Assembly (NCBI RefSeq): GCF_020532675.1
Contig: NZ_JAJAVE010000002.1
Coordinates: forward strand, 1-64,000
Origin: Methylobacillus gramineus
GTDB taxonomy: Bacteria; Pseudomonadota; Gammaproteobacteria; Burkholderiales; Methylophilaceae
Length of the DNA: 64,000 nucleotides
Direction: 5' to 3'
Below are positions 46,614 through 56,310 of the stretch, piece after piece. The notes under the pieces are model-generated. The model was given only the letters and a program-made list of their open reading frames with translations, searched no databases and was not told where the DNA came from. How positions within the stretch are numbered: position 1 is the stretch's first letter; each line of letters opens with the position of its first letter. Both the position numbers and the translations under genes were made by a program.

Positions 46614-48557
46614 ATGCAAAAGCGCTCTTCTGGCACACCCTCCAGCCTGATTTCCGGTTTGATGAATAAACAGGGGCTGTCCAATCAGCCCAGTGTTTCT
46701 GTGCAAAACCTGTTGCAACAGGCCATCAGTTTGCAACGAGACCAGCAGCTAGAGGAGGCGATCAAGCTGTATAGGCAGATCCTGCAACAGCAAGCAGGGC
46801 ATTATCAGGTGTGGACGCTGTTATCTACGGCGTATCTTGCGCTCAATGATTATGCGCAAGCCCTGGAGTGTATAGGGCACACTCTGGAGCTCAATCCCGG
46901 GCAGTTTGATGCATACAATATTGCTGGGGATGCCTTGTTTCTGACTGGGCATTACGAAGAGGCGGCAAAAGCCTATAGCGAGTCTTTGGTGCGCAATCCA
47001 TCCCAGGCCAGCACCTATGTGGATATGGGCAATGCAATGAGCCGGCTGGGTGACACCAATACAGCGGAGCAGTGTTACCGAAAAGCCCTGACAGTGGATG
47101 CCCATCATGTGGCAGCGCATAACAACCTGGGCCTCATTTTGCAGGAACGGAGCTTGTTCGAACAGGCTCTGGAATGTTTCAAGCGGGCTCTGGCGATGGA
47201 TCCCGGCAATGCGGATGCCTTGCTGAATGCCGGTAGTGTATTAAAAGAGTTGCAGCAATACGATCAATCCTTGCAGTATTACGACCGCCTGTTGAGGTTG
47301 CTACCCGACCATGTCTCCGCCTATAACAATCGCGGCCTCGTGTTGCATGCAATGGGGCATTATGATGAAGCACTAGAGAATTATAGCCAAGCGATTGCGC
47401 TGGATCATCAACATGCCAATGCCTATCTGAATCGTGCCATTACATTGACGGTATGTGGTCGTTATGAGGAAGCGAGGCAGGATAATGACCAGGCCATTGC
47501 CCTCGCTTCCAACAAAACGCGGGCGTATAACAATCGTGGAAGCCTTCACCAGGAACTGGGCATGCTGGATGAAGCGCTCGAGGATTATCGCCAGGCGCAA
47601 TTACAGGATGCCGACAATGCGATCGCGCAATGGAACGAAGCCATCATTCACCTGGTGCGTGGTAATTGGGCTAAAGGGTGGCCGTTGTTTGAGGCGCGTT
47701 GGGCTGCGTTACCGACTGCACAGGGATTGCGCAGGGTGTATGCTCAGCCACTCTGGCTGGGTGATGCCCCGCTGCAAGGCAAGCGCATATTGCTCTACCC
47801 AGAACAGGGCTTGGGAGATGTGATCCAGTTTGCCCGTTATGCCTCGCTGGTCAAAGCCTTGGGCGCACATGTCATCTTGGAGGTGCCTTCCTCCTTACTG
47901 AGCATCATGGCTAGCCTGGATCAGGATATCCAGCTGATCGCCAGTGGCGACACGGTTGCGTTTGATTACCAGTGCCCGCTCATGAGTTTGCCCTTGGCAT
48001 TCAAGACCACCCAGGAAACCGTACCGGCTCAATCCGCTTATTTATTCTCAGATGAGGCGAGGCTGCCTGCATTCAACCTGACAGAGCCGCATGGCCGCCG
48101 CGTAGGGCTTGTGTGGTCTGGTGCCGCCAGCCATGCTCGAGACCATAAACGCAGTATTCCCCTGGAACAATTGGCTTCCTGGCTGAATTTGCCTCTGGAT
48201 TTTCACAGCCTGCAGCAAGAAGTCCGGCCTCATGATGCGCGGAGCCTGGCCAATCTGCCACAGCTGACTACGCATCAGCCGGCATTGCAGGATTTTGCCG
48301 ATACCGCTGCACTGATTTCAGCCATGGACCTTGTGATTTCGGTCGATACCTCAGTCGCACACATGGCAGCCGCCTTAGGTAAACCCGTATGGTTATTGGT
48401 GTCTTATATGCCAGATTATCGTTGGATGCTGGATCGTAGCGATAGCCCTTGGTATCCATCGGTCAGAATTTTCAGGCAGCCTACCCTGGGCGATTGGGAC
48501 AGCGTCATTGCCCAGGTTAAGGCGGAACTTGAGGTTTGGGCTAGTCAGCAGCGCTAG
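46614..48557 (+). CDS. TPR protein with glycosyltransferase-like C-terminal domain, copy 2
   Basis: This 647-residue paralogue of the previous gene has about ten TPR repeats (30-350), for example ALECIGHTLELNPGQFDAYN and EALENYSQAIALDHQHANAY. The C-terminal glycosyltransferase-like domain has GKRILLYPEQGLGDVIQFAR, RVGLVWSGAASHARDHKRSI and VISVDTSVAHMAAALGKPVW. The ATG at 46614 follows AAGGTAGC. An upstream in-frame ATG at 46488 lies inside the previous gene and is rejected. The TPR array is about twice as long as in copy 1, while the catalytic parts are of similar size. Confidence 0.85.
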   Translation: MQKRSSGTPSSLISGLMNKQGLSNQPSVSVQNLLQQAISLQRDQQLEEAIKLYRQILQQQAGHYQVWTLLSTAYLALNDYAQALECIGHTLELNPGQFDAYNIAGDALFLTGHYEEAAKAYSESLVRNPSQASTYVDMGNAMSRLGDTNTAEQCYRKALTVDAHHVAAHNNLGLILQERSLFEQALECFKRALAMDPGNADALLNAGSVLKELQQYDQSLQYYDRLLRLLPDHVSAYNNRGLVLHAMGHYDEALENYSQAIALDHQHANAYLNRAITLTVCGRYEEARQDNDQAIALASNKTRAYNNRGSLHQELGMLDEALEDYRQAQLQDADNAIAQWNEAIIHLVRGNWAKGWPLFEARWAALPTAQGLRRVYAQPLWLGDAPLQGKRILLYPEQGLGDVIQFARYASLVKALGAHVILEVPSSLLSIMASLDQDIQLIASGDTVAFDYQCPLMSLPLAFKTTQETVPAQSAYLFSDEARLPAFNLTEPHGRRVGLVWSGAASHARDHKRSIPLEQLASWLNLPLDFHSLQQEVRPHDARSLANLPQLTTHQPALQDFADTAALISAMDLVISVDTSVAHMAAALGKPVWLLVSYMPDYRWMLDRSDSPWYPSVRIFRQPTLGDWDSVIAQVKAELEVWASQQR

Positions 48558-48587
48558 GAGCTGGCGCGGTGCTTGTATCTAGTTAGG

Positions 48588-49577
48588 TTAGGTGAGAGAT
48601 TGCTGAACTTGGCTTAAAGCTGTTTCCAGCCGGAGCCACGCGTGTTGCTCCGGCAAGCCCATCCGCAAAGCCGACTGCGCGTTGAAGAAGCGTGTCCATA
48701 TCCCCAGTTTTGCCAGTTGCTGCTGTCTCTCAGCGGCATTGGTCATGGGTAACCATTGAAACAGTGCAGTTGATCCCGATGGGGACATGCCGTATTGCGT
48801 TAACAGCTTGCCCAATCTGGCACTATCTGTTTGCAGGCGATACCGTGTTTGCGTTTGCCAGGCGGTGTCGCTGAGGGCTATTTCTGCCACAAAGCGTGCC
48901 GGGCCACTGACTGGCCATGGCCCCAGCAATTCCTCGCAGGCTGTCAGCAAGGCAGGTGCAGCTAATATAAAGCCGACACGGGCACCCGCCAACCCAAAGA
49001 ATTTACCCAGTGAGCGCAGGACGATCAGCCCAGGTTTCCCCACGGATGTCGCTAGACTGAATTGCGGCGTACTGTCCATGAAGGCTTCATCCACCAGTAG
49101 CCATCCACCACGATGCGCCAACTGCGCATGCCATTCCAGCAGTGTGTCCGGAAAGATGACTCTGCCGCTAGGGTTGTTGGGGTTGCACACCAGCAAGACA
49201 TCGGTCTGATCCAGCGTGGATGCATCGGGTAAGGTGGCAATCTGCCTGACTTCATGCCCTTGTTGCTGCCAAGCCCAAGCATGCTCTGCATACATGGGGC
49301 CCAACACAGTCACGCGGCTATGTGCTCGCAGGCGTGGCAGGGATTGGATGGCAGCTTGTGAACCTGAGATGGTCAATAGGTGGGGAGTCCCATAATACGC
49401 GCTGGCAGCCTGTTCAAGCACCTGGTCAGTTTCCGGCAGGCGCTGCCAGCTCATCGCCGGAATCTCAGGTACGGGATACCCGTGAGGATTGATGCCAGTG
49501 GACAGGTCAAGCCAGTCTGTGCGTGCAATGCCAAAATGCTGCGCTGCTGCTGTGAGGTTGCCACCATGTTCAAGCAT
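48588..49577 (-). CDS. cobD: Threonine-phosphate decarboxylase-like PLP enzyme of cobalamin synthesis
   Basis: CobD makes (R)-1-amino-2-propanol O-2-phosphate, the linker attached to the corrin ring. The 329-residue fold-type I aminotransferase-like protein begins [14 protein letters not shown], has LDLSTGINPHGYP, the NPNNPSGRV loop, and the PLP lysine in SLGKFFGLAGARVGF. It is shorter than many homologues at the C-terminus but seems complete. Its start overlaps the end of cbiB by eight bases on the minus strand, and the product of one is the substrate of the other. Confidence 0.9.
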   Translation of the reverse strand: MLEHGGNLTAAAQHFGIARTDWLDLSTGINPHGYPVPEIPAMSWQRLPETDQVLEQAASAYYGTPHLLTISGSQAAIQSLPRLRAHSRVTVLGPMYAEHAWAWQQQGHEVRQIATLPDASTLDQTDVLLVCNPNNPSGRVIFPDTLLEWHAQLAHRGGWLLVDEAFMDSTPQFSLATSVGKPGLIVLRSLGKFFGLAGARVGFILAAPALLTACEELLGPWPVSGPARFVAEIALSDTAWQTQTRYRLQTDSARLGKLLTQYGMSPSGSTALFQWLPMTNAAERQQQLAKLGIWTRFFNAQSALRMGLPEQHAWLRLETALSQVQQSLT

Positions 49578-50523
49578 GCATGAATCCTGTCATGACAAAG
49601 GCCAACGCCAAGACCCCAACCCATAGCCAAATACTGCGTTGAACCAGTGCCACGGCTGCCTGGATATGCTGGGTGTTGGCGTCAGGCCCAATGCCAAGGG
49701 TGGGTCTGGATTTTATTTGACCATGATACGGTGCCACACCACCCAGTGTGACTTGCAATGCCCCTGCTCCCGCTGCCATCACTGGTCCTGCGTTGGGGCT
49801 ATACCAGGTAGGTGCCTGTGTTTTCCAGCAGTGTAGTGCAGTACGGGTATGCCCGCAAAGCGCGTAGCTCAGGGCAGTCAGGCGTGCGGGGATGAGGTTG
49901 AGCATGTCATCCAGCCGGGCAGCGGCCCAGCCGAAATAGAGGAATCGAGGAGTGCGGTAGCCCCACATGGCATCCAGCGTGTTCGCCAGGCGAAACATGA
50001 GCGCACCCGTGCCACCCAGTAATACAAACCAGAAAATGGCGCCAAAGATGGCATCATTACCGTTTTCCAGGACGGATTCGACGGTGGCGGTGGCAATCTC
50101 GGTCTGGTTCAGGTCTTGGGTATCACGGCTTACTATCATGCTGACAGCATGGCGGGCTTGCGAAAGGTCGCCCGCATGCAGCGCATGGTAAATACGCATG
50201 GCATGCTCATTCAGGCTGCGAGCGCCGACGGCAAAGTAAAGCAGCAGGATATCGGCGATCCAGCCATACGGTAAATGCGTGATCCAATAAGCAATCGCGA
50301 TGAGCGGCAATAGCAGTAACAACCAGCCTAATACTCCACTGAGCCTGGCGAGCCATGGTGGCTGATCTCTATTCATCCGTTTTTCCAGCCAGTGGGCCAG
50401 ATTGCCAAATCCTGCCAGTGGGTGCCATTGCCGTGGCTCGCCCAGTAAACGGTCCAGCCATAATGCTGCAATCAGCAGGGCTGGGGTTACGAGGTAAGTA
50501 GTGGGATAATGGGTCAATGACAT
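49570..50523 (-). CDS. cbiB: Adenosylcobinamide-phosphate synthase CbiB
   Basis: CbiB is the inner-membrane enzyme that attaches the aminopropanol linker to adenosylcobyric acid. The 317 residues contain [20 protein letters not shown] near the start, [37 protein letters not shown], and several membrane helices, with a C-terminal helix. The start at 50523 ([12 protein letters not shown]) fits the family, and longer in-frame starts add a non-conserved extension over the 5' end of cobQ. Even so, this ATG overlaps the divergent cobQ start by seven bases. Confidence 0.92.
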   Translation of the reverse strand: MSLTHYPTTYLVTPALLIAALWLDRLLGEPRQWHPLAGFGNLAHWLEKRMNRDQPPWLARLSGVLGWLLLLLPLIAIAYWITHLPYGWIADILLLYFAVGARSLNEHAMRIYHALHAGDLSQARHAVSMIVSRDTQDLNQTEIATATVESVLENGNDAIFGAIFWFVLLGGTGALMFRLANTLDAMWGYRTPRFLYFGWAAARLDDMLNLIPARLTALSYALCGHTRTALHCWKTQAPTWYSPNAGPVMAAGAGALQVTLGGVAPYHGQIKSRPTLGIGPDANTQHIQAAVALVQRSIWLWVGVLALAFVMTGFMHA

Positions 50524-51992
50524 ACGCCAAAACATTGATGGTTCAGGGTACCACCTCTGATGCGGGCAAGAGCACGCTGGTGGCTGCAATTTGTCGGGTA
50601 TTGTACCGCAGGGGTGTCCAGGTGGTGCCATTCAAGCCGCAGAACATGGCGCTTAACTCAGCCGTGACCATCGATGGTGGCGAGATCGGGCGTGCTCAGG
50701 CGGTACAGGCACAGGCATGCGGGTTGGCGCCGCATACCGATATGAACCCGGTGCTGTTGAAGCCCAATAGCGACACTGGTTGCCAGGTCATTATTCACGG
50801 CAAGGTGGCTTGCAACCTGGAGGCCAATGCCTACCATGCCTACAAACCGACCGCGATGAAGGCCGTCCTGGCTTCATGGCAGCGCTTGCGTGAGCAATGC
50901 CAATGCGTGGTAGTGGAGGGGGCGGGTAGCCCGGCGGAAATCAACTTGCGTGAAAACGACATTGCCAATATGGGGTTTGCCGAGGCGGCAGATTGCCCGG
51001 TGATCCTGATTGCCGATATTCATCGTGGCGGCGTATTTGCCCATGTGGTCGGTACCCTGGCGCTACTTTCTGAATCCGAGAGAAAACGCGTCATCGGAGT
51101 TGTCATCAATCGTTTTCGTGGCGACATTGCCTTGCTGCAGCCCGGACTGGATTGGCTGGAGCAGGAAACCGGCAAACCCGTGCTCGGTGTGTTGCCCTAT
51201 TTGCACAACCTGCACATTGAGGCCGAAGATGCCGTGGCCCGCGAAACACTGAAAAAACCTCAAACCTGGTTGCGTGTGATTGCGCCGGTATTACCTCACG
51301 TCAGTAACCATACGGACATGGATGCCTTGCGCCTGCATCCGCATGTGGATTTTCAATTCATTGAATTGAATGAGCCCCTACCTCCAGCTGATTTGATCAT
51401 CCTGCCCGGCAGCAAGAATGTGCGGGGTGACTTGGCTGCGCTCAAGACACATGGCTGGCAGGAGAAAATTGCACGGCATTTGCGCTATGGCGGCAAGATG
51501 CTTGGAATCTGCGGCGGGTTTCAGATGCTCGGGCAGAAAGTGCATGATCCTCATGGCATGGAAGGGGATGAGGGTTCCAGTGAAGGATTTGGCTGGCTGG
51601 AGATGGAAACGACGTTGACCAAGGAAAAGCATCTGAAAGAGGTGGAGGGTAAACTCACCTTTGCCGATGCCATGGTGACAGGGTATGAGATCCATATGGG
51701 CGTGAGCAGTGGCCCCGCTTTAAACCATCCTTTACTACATATCGGTACACAGGCAGAAGGTGCTATATCAGAGGATAACCAGATAGCGGGTACTTACTTG
51801 CATGGATTGTTTGATCATGCAGAAGCGACCGAAGCTTGGCTTGTATGGGCAGGGTATCGCGATGTGGCTGCCGCTGAAACAGAAATGGCACGCTATGACT
51901 ATGTTGCCTTGCGTGAAGCAAGCCTGGAGCGGCTGGCGGATGAGGTGGAGCGGCATCTGGATTGGAGCACACTTCAGCCTTATCTGCCTTAA
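50517..51992 (+). CDS. cobQ: Cobyric acid synthase (glutamine-hydrolysing)
   Basis: CobQ/CbiP amidates four side chains of adenosylcobyrinic acid diamide. The 491 residues start [20 protein letters not shown] with the P-loop. [14 protein letters not shown] and [13 protein letters not shown] follow, and the C-terminal class I glutamine amidotransferase domain has its nucleophile cysteine in [11 protein letters not shown] (near residue 330) and a late histidine in YLHGLFDH. It overlaps the start of divergent cbiB. A strong terminator lies about 125 bases after the stop. Confidence 0.95.
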   Translation: MTYAKTLMVQGTTSDAGKSTLVAAICRVLYRRGVQVVPFKPQNMALNSAVTIDGGEIGRAQAVQAQACGLAPHTDMNPVLLKPNSDTGCQVIIHGKVACNLEANAYHAYKPTAMKAVLASWQRLREQCQCVVVEGAGSPAEINLRENDIANMGFAEAADCPVILIADIHRGGVFAHVVGTLALLSESERKRVIGVVINRFRGDIALLQPGLDWLEQETGKPVLGVLPYLHNLHIEAEDAVARETLKKPQTWLRVIAPVLPHVSNHTDMDALRLHPHVDFQFIELNEPLPPADLIILPGSKNVRGDLAALKTHGWQEKIARHLRYGGKMLGICGGFQMLGQKVHDPHGMEGDEGSSEGFGWLEMETTLTKEKHLKEVEGKLTFADAMVTGYEIHMGVSSGPALNHPLLHIGTQAEGAISEDNQIAGTYLHGLFDHAEATEAWLVWAGYRDVAAAETEMARYDYVALREASLERLADEVERHLDWSTLQPYLP

Positions 51993-52117
51993 CTTAATAG
52001 AGGGTGTGAAGGCAACCGCGATAGTGAAGGCGTAATCATTCGGCTTATCACATCAAATTTTCTAAGTACGCTGATCCTGTCATCAATGGTTGTATCTGAT
52101 TCAGCTATGGTAAAGAC

Positions 52118-52148
52118 AAAAAAGCACTCTGATCAGAGTGCTTTTTTG
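52118..52148. terminator. Terminator after cobQ
   Basis: AAAAAAGCACTCT (52118-52130) pairs perfectly with AGAGTGCTTTTTT (52135-52147) around GATC. It isolates the cob genes from the first FecI cassette. A similar GCACTC stem closes the second cassette at 60375. Confidence 0.93.
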
Positions 52149-52154
52149 TGGGGT

Positions 52155-52197
52155 TTGCCATGGCATAGGTGCATCAATTAAAATGAGAATCATTTTT
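52155..52197 (+). promoter_or_regulatory. Promoter with Fur box for ECF cassette 1
   Basis: TTGCCA (52155-52160), an 18-base spacer and TAAAAT (52179-52184) form a sigma-70 promoter. The -10 opens a Fur-like 19-mer (52179-52197, TAAAATGAGAATCATTTTT), 14 of 19 positions by eye. Iron-dependent repression of the sigma-factor gene is expected. The same layout recurs at 56311-56353. Confidence 0.75.
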
Positions 52198-52213
52198 ATA
52201 TATCCTTCATTCA

Positions 52214-52744
52214 ATGGCATCCCAAGACAGTACCTTCGGTCAACAAGCGATTAATACCTTGTATACCACCCACCATGGCTGGTTGCAGGCTTGGTTGCGA
52301 CGTAAGTTGGGGGATGCTGCGGATGCAGCGGATGTCGCGCAGGATACCTTCATGCGCATTCTCACGGCCCCCGAGCATATTGCCGAAAAGCAGGCAGGTT
52401 GGGAGTTGCAGGAGCCCAGGGCTTATCTTACCGTAGTGGCAAAGCGCCTTGTCGCTAACCTTTATCGCAGGCGTGCATTGGAACAGGCCTATCTGGATTC
52501 GCTAGCGCTGATGCCGGAGTTGTCCGCCCCCTCTCCTGAACATCAATTCGTGATTCTCGAAACCTTGCAGCAGATCGATATGCTGCTGGATGGTTTGCCA
52601 ACAAAGGTACGTGCGGCATTTCTCATGGCGCAGCTTGACGGCATGACGTATGCCCAAATCGCCATGCAGTTGGAAATCAGCGAGCGTACGGTAAAACGCT
52701 ATATGGTGGAGGCCATGGCGCGTTGCATCATGTTGTTGCCATGA
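52214..52744 (+). CDS. FecI-type ECF sigma factor 1
   Basis: The 176-residue sigma factor directs transcription of the linked receptor gene when the surface signal arrives. Region 2 has LRRKLGDAADAADVAQDTFMR and ARAYLTVV-like EPRAYLTVVAKRLVANLYRR. Region 4 ends with GMTYAQIAMQLEISERTVKR, a helix-turn-helix. Size and order fit the iron-starvation FecI group. The stop overlaps the FecR start (ATGA). It is one of two such cassettes in tandem, so cross-talk is possible but cannot be judged from sequence. Confidence 0.93.
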   Translation: MASQDSTFGQQAINTLYTTHHGWLQAWLRRKLGDAADAADVAQDTFMRILTAPEHIAEKQAGWELQEPRAYLTVVAKRLVANLYRRRALEQAYLDSLALMPELSAPSPEHQFVILETLQQIDMLLDGLPTKVRAAFLMAQLDGMTYAQIAMQLEISERTVKRYMVEAMARCIMLLP

Positions 52745-53694
52745 CAGTACCCATGCAGGAAGAAGTGGCGTTGCAGGCCGCAGAGTGGTTTTTCCGGCTG
52801 CAGGAGCCTAATGCAACCGAGGGCGAACGGCAAGCCTGTGGTGCCTGGCGTGAGGCGGATCCTGTGCATGAAGCTGCCTGGCAGCGCGCCTTGGAGGTAA
52901 GTGCCAAGCTGGGCGTTCTGCCCGGCGGATTGGCCTATGCCACCTTGAAACGCACGCAGCAGCAAAGCCGTCGTCACGCCATCAAGACGCTGGCTCTGTT
53001 GATTTCGACAGGAGTTGTGGGTTGGCAAGGCTGGCGTAGTGAACCAGCACGGTTGTGGCGGGCAGAATATAGCACCAGTACCGGGGAGCATAGGCAGGTA
53101 CGGCTGGCAGACGGCACCGAGGTGCATCTCAACACGGCGAGCGGCATCAATACCTACCTGGATGCCAACCAGCGTCAGATTTTACTGGAGGCGGGCGAAA
53201 TCCTGATCCAGACGGCACCCGATGCCAGGCCGATGTTGGTGGAAAGCAGTCATGGCAGGATGCAACCCCTGGGCACGCGTTTTATCGTGCGCCAAGCGGC
53301 ACACCATACCCAGCTTGCGGTGCTGGAAGGGTCGGTGGAAATTACGACGCTGGCGGGTGAGCGAGGTGTCATTGAAGCTGGTTGGCAAACTAACTTTGGG
53401 TCAGCAGGCATTGCTCCTGTAGAACCTGTGACACCGCATGCGGATAGCTGGACCAAAGGAGTGCTTTATGCACGTGAGATGCGCCTGGCCGATTTTGCCG
53501 CAGAGCTGGGTCGTTATCGTCATGGCGTGGTGCGTTGTGCACCAGAGGTTTACGAGCTGCGTATCTCCGGGGTATTTCAGATCAATAATACCGATGCCGT
53601 GATTGGAAGCCTGCCCATGATGCTACCTGTGCAAGTGAGTTACCTCACACGGTATTGGGTAATGTTCAGTGCGCCGGGTACACCGGCGGCGTAG
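52741..53694 (+). CDS. FecR-type anti-sigma/sensor protein 1
   Basis: FecR spans the inner membrane and passes the receptor signal to FecI. The 317 residues have an N-terminal DUF4880-type segment (EEVALQAAEWFFRLQEP), a single hydrophobic stretch at about 80-98 (TLALLISTGVVGWQGW) and the periplasmic FecR domain (GEHRQVRLADGTEVHLNTAS, HGRMQPLGTRFIVRQ). The ATG at 52741 overlaps the sigma-factor stop and is preferred to the TTG at 52723. Confidence 0.93.
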   Translation: MTVPMQEEVALQAAEWFFRLQEPNATEGERQACGAWREADPVHEAAWQRALEVSAKLGVLPGGLAYATLKRTQQQSRRHAIKTLALLISTGVVGWQGWRSEPARLWRAEYSTSTGEHRQVRLADGTEVHLNTASGINTYLDANQRQILLEAGEILIQTAPDARPMLVESSHGRMQPLGTRFIVRQAAHHTQLAVLEGSVEITTLAGERGVIEAGWQTNFGSAGIAPVEPVTPHADSWTKGVLYAREMRLADFAAELGRYRHGVVRCAPEVYELRISGVFQINNTDAVIGSLPMMLPVQVSYLTRYWVMFSAPGTPAA

Positions 53695-53788
53695 CGCAAG
53701 GAAATTGTCTTTTTATTGTCCCCTTTGCCAGCCTGGCGTGTGAAGTGAGTTGAAAGCGATTCGCATTCAATTTGCTAAAGGGGATTTC

Positions 53789-56224
53789 ATGCAGCAGAAA
53801 CATTCTTTCCATCATCTGGGCCAGGCTGTGCGCGGTGCACTGCTTTTCATGGCGATCAGCAGTACGACCCTGGTGCATATCGCGCAGGCGGAAGACAACA
53901 CGACACAAGCCGCACTCAGTTACCAGATCAAGGCTGGGCCACTGGAACAGGCACTAAGCGAGTTTGCCAGTGCAGCAGGGGTGAGCATCACCTTACCTCC
54001 CGCGCTGGTGAACGGCAAAACCAGCCAGGGCTTAAATGGGCGCTATGGCATACAGCAAGGTGTCGATACCTTGTTGGCTGGCACTGGTTTACAAGCCGTG
54101 GAAAGTAACAAGGGCATTTTTGTGCTGCAAAAAGCCAAGACGCTACTCAATGATAAAAGTGGCGCGGCCTCCACCTTGCCTGAAGTCAGTGTTTCTTCCA
54201 GAGCAGAACGTAGTGCCGTAACGGAGGGGACAGGGTCTTATAATGCCAAGGCCGTGGCGATTGGTAAAACGGAGCAAACCTTGCGAGAAATTCCGCAATC
54301 GGTATCGGTGATGACACGCCAACAGATGAACGATCAGAATTTTACTACGGTGGCCGAGGCATTGAACCAGATGACTGGGGTGCGGAGTTACGGGTATGAG
54401 CGGGATGAAAGTTTTGTGATTCGTGGTTATAACGCCAACACGCAATTCAATGGCGTTCCGCAGCAAGGCAGTTCTGGCCATTATGATCTGGCTCTGTATG
54501 ATCGCGTCGAAGTATTGCGCGGCCCTTCAGGGTTGCTCACCGGCAGTGGAGAGCCTGGGGGCACGATTAATTATGTACTCAAGCGTCCGCAGGATGCACT
54601 GACGATGTCTGCGGTTGCCGGTCTGGGGTCATGGAACCAGCAGCGCGCAGAGTTCGATGTTGGTGGGCCTTTGAATGCTGATGGTAGCTTGCGGGGGCGA
54701 ACGGTCATGGTCTATCAGGATCAGGACAAGTTTTATGATGTGGGCAGCAACCGAGACAAATTATTATATGGCGTACTGGAGTATGACTTGACGCCTAACA
54801 CTACCGTCGGCTTATGGGCCAGTTATGCTGATCGCAGTTACAAGACCTTCTGGGGCCTGCCCACTTATACGGATGGAAGCTTGCCCGGTCGTCGTTCCAC
54901 CTTTGTTGGCATCGACAAAAATGCCGAGGATGAAGGTAAGAACATTTCCCTTGATTTAAAGCACAAATTTGACAGCGGCTGGGTGGCCAAGGGAGTTTAC
55001 AACTATAAAAATACTGAATACACAGGGTTTGGTGTGTTCTCATTGACCCCAGTCAATATTGCAACTGGCTTGAGTAATACCGTACAGGTCGGCTTTATCG
55101 AAACCGAAACCACATGGCGCAGCATGGATTTTAATTTGATCGGGCCTGTGGAATTATTTGGTCGTACGCACACCCTGACCGTGGGATATAACAAGTCTGA
55201 GAATGATTATCTCGGTGGTTCAAATTATATGTCTGCCAGTAATCGTGACCCCTTGCGCAATCATCACTGGGATGATGTATTAAATCGCAACATACTGAGT
55301 AAAAGTCAAACCTATACTGAGCAATCCGGTATATATGCCTCGGCAAGAATCAAGTTGCTGGACCCTTTGAGTGTGATTCTTGGAGGGCGTTGGTCGGACT
55401 ACAGTAGTAAGGATCGTACAGGGTGGCCTAGCTCTAGTAAGACTGCATGGGAAAAGAGTGATGCGAATACGAATAATGAATTTACGCCTTACGGAGGCCT
55501 GGTCTGGGATATCAACCAGCAATTCACCTGGTACGCCAGTTATGCGGATACTTTTGTGCCACAAACTGAGCGTAATCTGAATGATCGTGTCCTGGACCCC
55601 AGAGTGGGTTGGCAGATAGAAACTGGGTTGAAAGGGGAGTTTCTCGATGGTCGGTTAAATACATCGGTCGCCTTGTTCCGCATCCGTGACAAGAACCGCG
55701 CCATGCAGGATACCTCCGTCGCAGGCTGCACAACCTCGACGGGTGATTGTTACCGCCAAGCAGGTGAAGTGCAAAGCCAGGGTTTGGAGTTTGAGGTTGC
55801 AGGGCAGCCAAGCAGTAATCTCAATCTTTCTGTGGGCTATACCTACAATCATGCGCAATACCTGAGCGATGAATCGGTTTCATCAGGAACCCGCTTTGAA
55901 GCGAACCGCATGCCCCGTCATATGCTCAAGTTCTGGTCGCAATATCGATTCGATGGCAGCACTCTCTCTGGTGCATTGCAGGGGCTGAGTGTAGGTGCCG
56001 GTGTGCAGGCGCAAAGTGAGATATATACCACGACCGCCCATCAAGGCAGTTATGCCATTACCTCTGCCAAACTAGGCTATGAGATCAATAAACACTGGGA
56101 TGCATCGCTGACAGTCAATAACCTGTTTGACCGCAAGTATCTGCAATATCCTGGGTCCACCTACTATTTCAACATTTACGGCACCCCACGGAATGCCTTG
56201 CTGATGGTGCGCTGGAAGTATTAA
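53789..56224 (+). CDS. TonB-dependent transducer receptor 1 (FecA type, with STN domain)
   Basis: The 811-residue outer-membrane receptor has a signal peptide of about 35 residues, an STN signalling domain (about 45-120, with LEQALSEFASAAGVSITLPP and IFVLQKAK), a TonB-box-like LPEVSVSS, a plug (LREIPQSVSVMTRQQMNDQN, DRVEVLRGPSGLLTGSGEP) and a barrel ending LLMVRWKY. The STN domain shows that it signals through the adjacent FecR and FecI. The ATG at 53789 has AAAGGGGA upstream, and the TTG at 53750 is rejected. The ligand is probably a ferric siderophore. Confidence 0.93.
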   Translation: MQQKHSFHHLGQAVRGALLFMAISSTTLVHIAQAEDNTTQAALSYQIKAGPLEQALSEFASAAGVSITLPPALVNGKTSQGLNGRYGIQQGVDTLLAGTGLQAVESNKGIFVLQKAKTLLNDKSGAASTLPEVSVSSRAERSAVTEGTGSYNAKAVAIGKTEQTLREIPQSVSVMTRQQMNDQNFTTVAEALNQMTGVRSYGYERDESFVIRGYNANTQFNGVPQQGSSGHYDLALYDRVEVLRGPSGLLTGSGEPGGTINYVLKRPQDALTMSAVAGLGSWNQQRAEFDVGGPLNADGSLRGRTVMVYQDQDKFYDVGSNRDKLLYGVLEYDLTPNTTVGLWASYADRSYKTFWGLPTYTDGSLPGRRSTFVGIDKNAEDEGKNISLDLKHKFDSGWVAKGVYNYKNTEYTGFGVFSLTPVNIATGLSNTVQVGFIETETTWRSMDFNLIGPVELFGRTHTLTVGYNKSENDYLGGSNYMSASNRDPLRNHHWDDVLNRNILSKSQTYTEQSGIYASARIKLLDPLSVILGGRWSDYSSKDRTGWPSSSKTAWEKSDANTNNEFTPYGGLVWDINQQFTWYASYADTFVPQTERNLNDRVLDPRVGWQIETGLKGEFLDGRLNTSVALFRIRDKNRAMQDTSVAGCTTSTGDCYRQAGEVQSQGLEFEVAGQPSSNLNLSVGYTYNHAQYLSDESVSSGTRFEANRMPRHMLKFWSQYRFDGSTLSGALQGLSVGAGVQAQSEIYTTTAHQGSYAITSAKLGYEINKHWDASLTVNNLFDRKYLQYPGSTYYFNIYGTPRNALLMVRWKY

Positions 56225-56270
56225 ACCATGACGCATGGCATTGTGTTGGATGCCTGAAGGTACGTTTAAT

Positions 56271-56297
56271 AAACACCCCATTTGGGGTGTTTTTCTT
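56271..56297 (+). terminator. Terminator after receptor 1
   Basis: AAACACCCC (56271-56279) pairs with GGGGTGTTT (56284-56292) around ATTT, followed by a T-rich run. It separates the two signalling cassettes. Confidence 0.9.
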
Positions 56298-56310
56298 TTG
56301 TTGCCAGGGT

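Noticed and set aside
50524-50631. N-terminal extension of cbiB
   Set aside because: The added 36 residues are Pro/Cys-rich, unlike CbiB, and are antisense to the conserved P-loop region of cobQ.
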